A stretch of DNA of 64,000 nucleotides from Paenibacillus pinisoli. GTDB lineage: Bacteria > Bacillota > Bacilli > Paenibacillales > Paenibacillaceae. A program made the translations under genes and the position numbers. The notes beneath the pieces were generated by a model. That model saw only the letters and a program-made list of their open reading frames with translations, had not been told where the DNA came from and did no database searches. Location of the stretch: positions 992,001-1,056,000 of the forward strand of contig NZ_QXQB01000001.1 in assembly GCF_003605435.1 (NCBI RefSeq), written 5' to 3'. Below are positions 59,495 to 64,000 of this stretch, piece after piece (the first letter of the stretch is position 1; every line of letters starts with the position of its first letter).

Positions 59495-61156
59495 TTATAC
59501 ACTTACCTCGCGTTTTCCTGTCAGCTTGAAGAATAGTAATAACGAGATAATTGACGTTACAGTCAATATTGCTGAGTATGCGGATGCATTACCGTAATTA
59601 CCGCGGATTACCTCCGTATAGATCGATACAGTAAGGGTTTGCGTACCGCTCGTATACAAAATAATCGAGGAGCTCAATTCACTTATAACCGTAATCCAGC
59701 TCATTATTGCTCCTGCCATAACCCCTGGCATCATCATCGGCACAACTACCTTACGGAATGTCTTCGTCTCTGATGCGCCAAGGCTAATCGCTGCTTCTTC
59801 AAGACTTGGGCTGATTTGGCCAATAATCGCTGTACTTGAACGAATCGTGTACGGCATCCTTCTAATGACGAACGACATAACCATAATTAACACTGTACCG
59901 CTCAGCACAAACGGCTTATCGCTAAAGGCAAAAATAAACGAAATTCCCAGTACCGATCCTGGAATAATGAACGGGAACATCGAAACCGTATCTAGTATAT
60001 TCGTAATGGCATTTTTCTTCCTTACGGTTAAATAAGAAATCAATACCCCTAGCACAACGATAATGATGATCGCGATAATACCCATTTTATAAGTATTCCA
60101 AATGACAGCCGTATTTTTCATAAACAAAATATTTTTGTAATTGTCGAAAGAGAAGTTTCCGGTATAAACCTGGCCTCCCTTCGTTTCCAAAAACGAAGTA
60201 AACGTTACGACCAGCTGCGGAAGAATCGCTAATAAAACAACAAAATAAACAAATGCATGGGACAAAATATTTTTATAGCCTTTTACCTTTTCAACAGACA
60301 TTGGCTTTAGTGCCGACATCGAATAGGAGAAGCGGCTGGCTACGATGCGCTGGACTAAAAATAGAACCAGCGTTACAACTATGAAGATCATACATAACGC
60401 GGCAGCGAATCCATCATTACCGCCTACTTCACTCATAAACTGCGTATAGATCAATACCGGGATGGTGCGGTAGCCTTCGCCAATCAGCATCGGCGTTCCA
60501 AAGTCCGCAATGACTCTCATAAAGACAAGGAGCGCGCTTGCGAGCATGGTTGGGATAATGAGCGGGATAATGATTTTGAACATACGCTGGATATTGGAAT
60601 AGCCAAGACTCTCTGCCGCTTCATTGAGCGAGTTATCCAAATTTTTCAGTGCGCCTGAGATATATAGGTAGATGAGTGGAAACGATTGCAAAGATAGCAC
60701 CAACACAATGCCTGCAAATCCGTAAATCCCATCAAACTGCGTGCCGAACAAATTATTGACAAACTCCGTGACCACACCTCTGCGTCCTAATAGCTGAATC
60801 CATGCATAGGCACCGATAAATGGGGGAGATATATACGAAATAATAACAAGGATTTCAATAACCTTACTGCCTTTAATTTTTACTTTCCGCATCATATAGG
60901 CCAGCGGCAAACCGATAACCATAGATAGCAGCGTTGCAGCCACTGTTACCTTGAAGCTGTTTAAAATCGTAATCCAATAAAATTTCCGTTCGAAAAATTT
61001 GCTCAAGTATTCAAAGGTAAATTGTCCGGTTCCGGGATCAATCACACTTTTCTTTAATACTAGAAATAGCGGAAACGCGATGAACAGCAAAAATATACAT
61101 AAAATAAGCAAGGTGGAGGTGTTCCAAATATTAAACGGCTTTTTATTTGCTTTCAT
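59495..61156 (-). CDS. ABC transporter permease, fused two-domain (AfuB/FbpB-like)
   Basis: A 553-residue protein holding two BPD_transp_1 domains of about six helices each. EAA-loop motifs are EAAESLGYSNIQRMFKIIIPL in the first half and EAAISLGASETKTFRKVVVPM in the second. This fusion is typical of iron(III)/sugar-phosphate/2-aminoethylphosphonate importers. It overlaps the ATPase gene by 14 nt, and AGGTGGG precedes the ATG. Confidence 0.9.
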   Translation of the reverse strand: MKANKKPFNIWNTSTLLILCIFLLFIAFPLFLVLKKSVIDPGTGQFTFEYLSKFFERKFYWITILNSFKVTVAATLLSMVIGLPLAYMMRKVKIKGSKVIEILVIISYISPPFIGAYAWIQLLGRRGVVTEFVNNLFGTQFDGIYGFAGIVLVLSLQSFPLIYLYISGALKNLDNSLNEAAESLGYSNIQRMFKIIIPLIIPTMLASALLVFMRVIADFGTPMLIGEGYRTIPVLIYTQFMSEVGGNDGFAAALCMIFIVVTLVLFLVQRIVASRFSYSMSALKPMSVEKVKGYKNILSHAFVYFVVLLAILPQLVVTFTSFLETKGGQVYTGNFSFDNYKNILFMKNTAVIWNTYKMGIIAIIIIVVLGVLISYLTVRKKNAITNILDTVSMFPFIIPGSVLGISFIFAFSDKPFVLSGTVLIMVMSFVIRRMPYTIRSSTAIIGQISPSLEEAAISLGASETKTFRKVVVPMMMPGVMAGAIMSWITVISELSSSIILYTSGTQTLTVSIYTEVIRGNYGNASAYSAILTVTSIISLLLFFKLTGKREVSV

Positions 61157-62252
61157 TTATCCCACCTACTTTAATTAGCGTTGTTTCATCCTCGCTGCTG
61201 AAGACGTTGATTTTAGTTGGCTTTACCTTCAAATATACGGTAGCCCCTTCCGGAATCAGCTCCACTGCGTCGGCATCCTGGATAACCTCTACCTCTTCGC
61301 CTTGCTCCAGTTCAATAAAGTAATGCGTATTAATGCCAAGGAACATGCTTCTAATCACTTTCCCCTTCAATCCAACCTTTTCCTCATTAATCATAAATTC
61401 CTGAGGTCTGACCGATACTAAGACGGTACCGCCGGGTTTTGCTTGGTCCTTCAGATTCGCCATCTTTTCTTGATAAGTATCGCTTAGCTGAATATATTTC
61501 TCGCCGTTCTCTACTTTTAGCGTTGCTTTCATTACATTAGATGTACCGATAAATTTGGATACAAAAATATTGGCCGGACGCTCATAAATGCTCTTTGGCG
61601 TTCCAATTTGCTGAATAACTCCGCCATTCATAACGGCAATGCGATCAGATATCGCAAGCGCTTCCTCCTGATCATGCGTAACGTAGACGGTAGTAATGCC
61701 AACCTGCTGCTGAATGCTTCTAATCGCATTGCGCATTTCCACGCGCAGCTTCGCATCAAGATTAGATAACGGTTCATCCATAAGCAGTACTTCCGGGTGG
61801 ATCACAATCGCTCTTGCCAATGCTACACGCTGCTGTTGTCCGCCGGAAAGCTTATCTGGCATACGATCCTTATATTTCTCAATATGAACGACGCGTAAAA
61901 TATCGTTAATCCGCTTCTCCATTTCTTCCTTGCCCAGCTTGCGGTTTTTTAGCCCAAAAGCGATATTGTCTTTGACAGACATATGCGGGAAGATCGCATA
62001 GTTTTGGAACACCATCCCCATATTACGCTTGCTCACGGGTATATGGTTAACCTCTTTGTCTGCAATTCTAATGCTGCCGCCATCGATGGAATTAAACCCT
62101 ATAATCATGCGCAAAAGAGTCGTTTTTCCACAGCCTGATGGTCCTAGCAGCGTAAATAGCTCACCTGGCTTTATTTGCAAGGACAGCTTATCAATGACCG
62201 TCGTATCTTCAAACTTCTTCACAACGTTGTCGACTATAATAGATACACTCAT
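61143..62252 (-). CDS. ABC transporter ATP-binding protein (FbpC/PotA/AfuC-like)
   Basis: A 369-residue ATPase: Walker A GPSGCGKTT (about 36-44), Q-loop MVFQNYAIFPHMS, signature LSGGQQQRVALARA, Walker B VLLMDEPLSNLD and the H-loop VTHDQEEA. A C-terminal TOBE-type OB domain (about 235-365) is typical of this group. ATG 62252 has AAAGGATG 8 nt upstream; an ATG three codons earlier sits on that site. Second gene of the importer operon. Confidence 0.92.
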   Translation of the reverse strand: MSVSIIVDNVVKKFEDTTVIDKLSLQIKPGELFTLLGPSGCGKTTLLRMIIGFNSIDGGSIRIADKEVNHIPVSKRNMGMVFQNYAIFPHMSVKDNIAFGLKNRKLGKEEMEKRINDILRVVHIEKYKDRMPDKLSGGQQQRVALARAIVIHPEVLLMDEPLSNLDAKLRVEMRNAIRSIQQQVGITTVYVTHDQEEALAISDRIAVMNGGVIQQIGTPKSIYERPANIFVSKFIGTSNVMKATLKVENGEKYIQLSDTYQEKMANLKDQAKPGGTVLVSVRPQEFMINEEKVGLKGKVIRSMFLGINTHYFIELEQGEEVEVIQDADAVELIPEGATVYLKVKPTKINVFSSEDETTLIKVGGINESK

Positions 62253-62331
62253 GTTCGTCATCCTTTCAATCCTTAATAAAGATAGAGCAGCTTATCCGTG
62301 AAGTATAAACTGCTCTACTTTAGAAAAACGA

Positions 62332-63363
62332 TTAATCCATTGATTTTTCTAGCAAATCCGTAAATTTGGCCGTAATTTTATCTTTGTTTTCCGAAATCCA
62401 AGCTTCGTCATAGTTTTTAGCAAGAACAATGCTGTCAGTTGGAACCATGTAATCTGCCAATTTAACGCCGTCACGAAGTGGTCTGACCGTAAGCTCAGAG
62501 CCTACTAAAGTTTGGATCTTGTCGGAAAGCACGTAATCAATAAACTTTTGTGCATTTTCCATATTTTTTGCACCTTTAATAATTTGAACGGACTCGCCAG
62601 GGAAGATAGCGCCTTCAACCGGGAAAATAACATCTACAGGAGCGCCGTTATTGATATATTGAACCACCGGGTCCTCCCAGGTTAGACCAACAGGGTACTC
62701 GCCGTCAGCTACGCCTTTGTGAACTTGGCCGGAGCTGCCTGCAATTTTACCATCCAAATTAGCGATAAACTTCTCTACGAAGTCCCAAGCCTTGTCGGAC
62801 ATTGGATCGCCGTCACCCATTGCATAAAGCATTGCTGCCAGCGATTGGAATGCGGAGCTGGATGCCGATGGATCGCCGAAGGAAATTTTACCTTTTAGCG
62901 CCGGGTTCAAAAGATCTTCAAAACCTTTTACCTGCACATCGCCGGCAATATTTTTATTTACGATAAATACAGTCGGGTCAGCAAAAGCCGGCGAGAAATA
63001 ACCTGTCTTATTGCGGAATGCCGGAATCATTTTCTCATCTTCAGTTGATACATATTTTTCGAAAAGCTCTTTTTTGCTGGAAAGCATCGTCTCGTCAGCT
63101 GCCCACAAAATATCTCCCATCGGGTTGTTCGTCTCAGATTCTACGCGCTTGATCAACTCGCCCGTGCCTGCGACAACGATGTCGACTTTAATGCCCGTAT
63201 CCTTCTCAAAGTTAGGGATGACCGCATTGTTCAAGCTCTCGCTTCGTGCTGTGTAAATCGTTAGCGTGTTTTCATTCTTTTTACCGCCGTTATCCTGGGA
63301 ACACCCTGATAAAATAAGTCCAGTTGCTAGTACTAGGGCAAAAGTAAGCGATTTCAATTTCAT
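62332..63363 (-). CDS. ABC transporter substrate-binding lipoprotein (AfuA/FbpA-like)
   Basis: A 343-residue lipoprotein with lipobox LSGC (Cys21). The mature part begins TLTIYTARSESLNNAVIPNFEKDTGIKV in the class-F/D pattern of iron and AfuA-type receptors, with ISFGDPSASSSAFQSL and VGLTWEDPVV further on. Serines in GDPSASSS could bind an oxyanion, so a phosphorylated sugar or phosphonate is at least as likely as iron, as reported for Actinobacillus AfuA. ATG 63363 follows GAGGAGG; longer starts are not supported. Confidence 0.88.
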   Translation of the reverse strand: MKLKSLTFALVLATGLILSGCSQDNGGKKNENTLTIYTARSESLNNAVIPNFEKDTGIKVDIVVAGTGELIKRVESETNNPMGDILWAADETMLSSKKELFEKYVSTEDEKMIPAFRNKTGYFSPAFADPTVFIVNKNIAGDVQVKGFEDLLNPALKGKISFGDPSASSSAFQSLAAMLYAMGDGDPMSDKAWDFVEKFIANLDGKIAGSSGQVHKGVADGEYPVGLTWEDPVVQYINNGAPVDVIFPVEGAIFPGESVQIIKGAKNMENAQKFIDYVLSDKIQTLVGSELTVRPLRDGVKLADYMVPTDSIVLAKNYDEAWISENKDKITAKFTDLLEKSMD

Positions 63364-63822
63364 GATTTTTGACCTCCTCATATTTGTCTTAAGCCAAAGT
63401 ATACGCTTCAATTTTCCGCTGCAAAATCCTAAAATAAATAACAAATACTAAAAAAACAAAACTAAATGAGGCTGTTCGGAGCCTCTTCCTTCCTAGTCTT
63501 CCCTATTTATGCAGAACAAATAAAAAACCGCCACCGAGTTACTCCTATGCTTACGGCATAGGTCATTCAATATCGGCTCTTCATCCGCAATTATTTAAGA
63601 GGAAATATGTAGTTTAAAGAGGTTAGCCGGGATCAAATGGCTGTGATGTATTTAAATTTCCTGTTGACCACGCTTACATTAAGGATGTAATATAAACTTA
63701 ATTCACAGACTACAACACATTATAGACTGGAATTTAAAAGATTCACTTATTTTTTTCGCTTTTTAGGTTTATAATATAAACTTAATTAAGGAACAATCGA
63801 TTGAAAGTAGTGTGATGACCTC
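63364..63822. promoter_or_regulatory. Divergent control region with two 16-bp direct repeats
   Basis: TAATATAAACTTAATT occurs exactly twice (63688-63703 and 63772-63787), 84 bp apart. The first overlaps a -10 in TTGACC-N18-TAATAT (63664-63693). The second overlaps TATAAT (63770-63775) and ends in the palindrome CTTAATTAAG (63781-63790). These are candidate promoters and operators for the ROK-type gene. A short hairpin GAGGCT/AGCCTC lies near 63464-63483. No gene is seen. Confidence 0.5.
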
Positions 63823-64000
63823 ATGAATGTAAACTTACCCAGCACGATACGCAAAATGAACAAAGATATTGTTCTCAACATCGTTAAAGACCTGGGACCT
63901 CTGTCACGGTCTGAGATCGCCAAGCATTCCGGGATCACGAAGGCGACCATTTCCGATATTGTCAAAGAACTGATTGAGGAAAAGCTGATTTTTGATGAGA
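63823..64000 (+). CDS. ROK-family (XylR/NagC-type) transcriptional repressor, partial
   Basis: The first 59 residues are visible before the window ends. They form a MarR-like winged helix: IRKMNKDIVLNIVKDLGPLSRSEIAKHSGITKATISDIVKELIEE in pieces, the entry of ROK repressors that sense sugars or sugar phosphates through a C-terminal sugar-kinase fold. It is divergent from the AfuABC-like importer, which supports a carbohydrate-type substrate. Start chosen at ATG 63823; GTGATG upstream gives only a weak ribosome site. Confidence 0.8.
   Translation, partial: MNVNLPSTIRKMNKDIVLNIVKDLGPLSRSEIAKHSGITKATISDIVKELIEEKLIFDE

Noticed and set aside
1..64000. tRNA, rRNA, prophage or insertion sequence
   Set aside because: No cloverleaf, rRNA stretch, transposase, integrase or terminal inverted repeats were recognised on reading either strand.

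Overview
The window looks like a chromosomal segment of a Paenibacillus-type Gram-positive spore former. The signs are Bacillota-style GGAGG ribosome sites, lipobox lipoproteins, S-layer homology domains, YesM/YesN-type regulators, DUF445, DUF4359 and DUF3885 proteins, a VTC/DUF4956/CotH cassette and an NRPS gene. Base composition is moderate to high in most genes, with a clearly AT-rich patch at about 40.5-42.4 kb. No rRNA, tRNA, CRISPR array, phage or insertion sequence was recognised.

Region 1 (1-10.4 kb, minus strand) is the most interesting part. It reads in transcription order: urocanase-like hydratase, DUF917 protein, histidine-ammonia-lyase-like protein, hydantoinase, two carbamoylases, then an ABC importer (permease, lipoprotein, ATPase; the ATPase is cut by the window edge). 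It resembles a histidine-utilisation operon, but the lyase lacks the MIO tripeptide, the hydratase lacks the urocanase signature cysteine, and hutI/hutG are absent. The set matches import and catabolism of ergothioneine: loss of trimethylamine, hydration of thiourocanate, desulfurisation, hydantoin opening and decarbamoylation to glutamate.

Region 2 (10.6-24.1 kb) holds a histidine-phosphatase-fold protein, a GNAT-like protein, a 1,864-residue surface glycerophosphodiesterase with SLH domains behind a terminator-like leader, a DinB-like protein, a VanW protein, a secreted beta-helix protein and a run of small proteins including two DUF4359 paralogues.

Region 3 (24.3-32 kb) has a TetR/MFS efflux pair, a non-coding array of fourteen 50-bp repeats, and a vitamin-B6-flavoured group (PNPOx-like protein, MocR regulator, YggS-like PLP protein) next to serA.

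Region 4 (32-46 kb) holds duplicated membrane proteins (one decayed), a GbsR-type regulator with an alpha/beta hydrolase, a stand-alone NRPS module with half a condensation domain and a degenerate epimerisation-like domain, a convergent possible BtrH-like protein, an AT-rich island, a DegV protein and two tandem DUF445 proteins.

Region 5 (46-56.8 kb) has a Gly-rich peptidoglycan-binding protein, an OmpR/EnvZ-type two-component system, and a metallophosphoesterase divergent from a VTC-DUF4956-CotH operon, then an MFS transporter, a 28-codon peptide and a DEDDh exonuclease.

Region 6 (56.8-64 kb) is a YesN/YesM two-component system, an AfuABC/Fbp-like ABC importer and the start of a divergent ROK-type regulator. 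These probably form one carbohydrate or sugar-phosphate uptake module. All functional calls rest on reading motifs and context; no database search was run.
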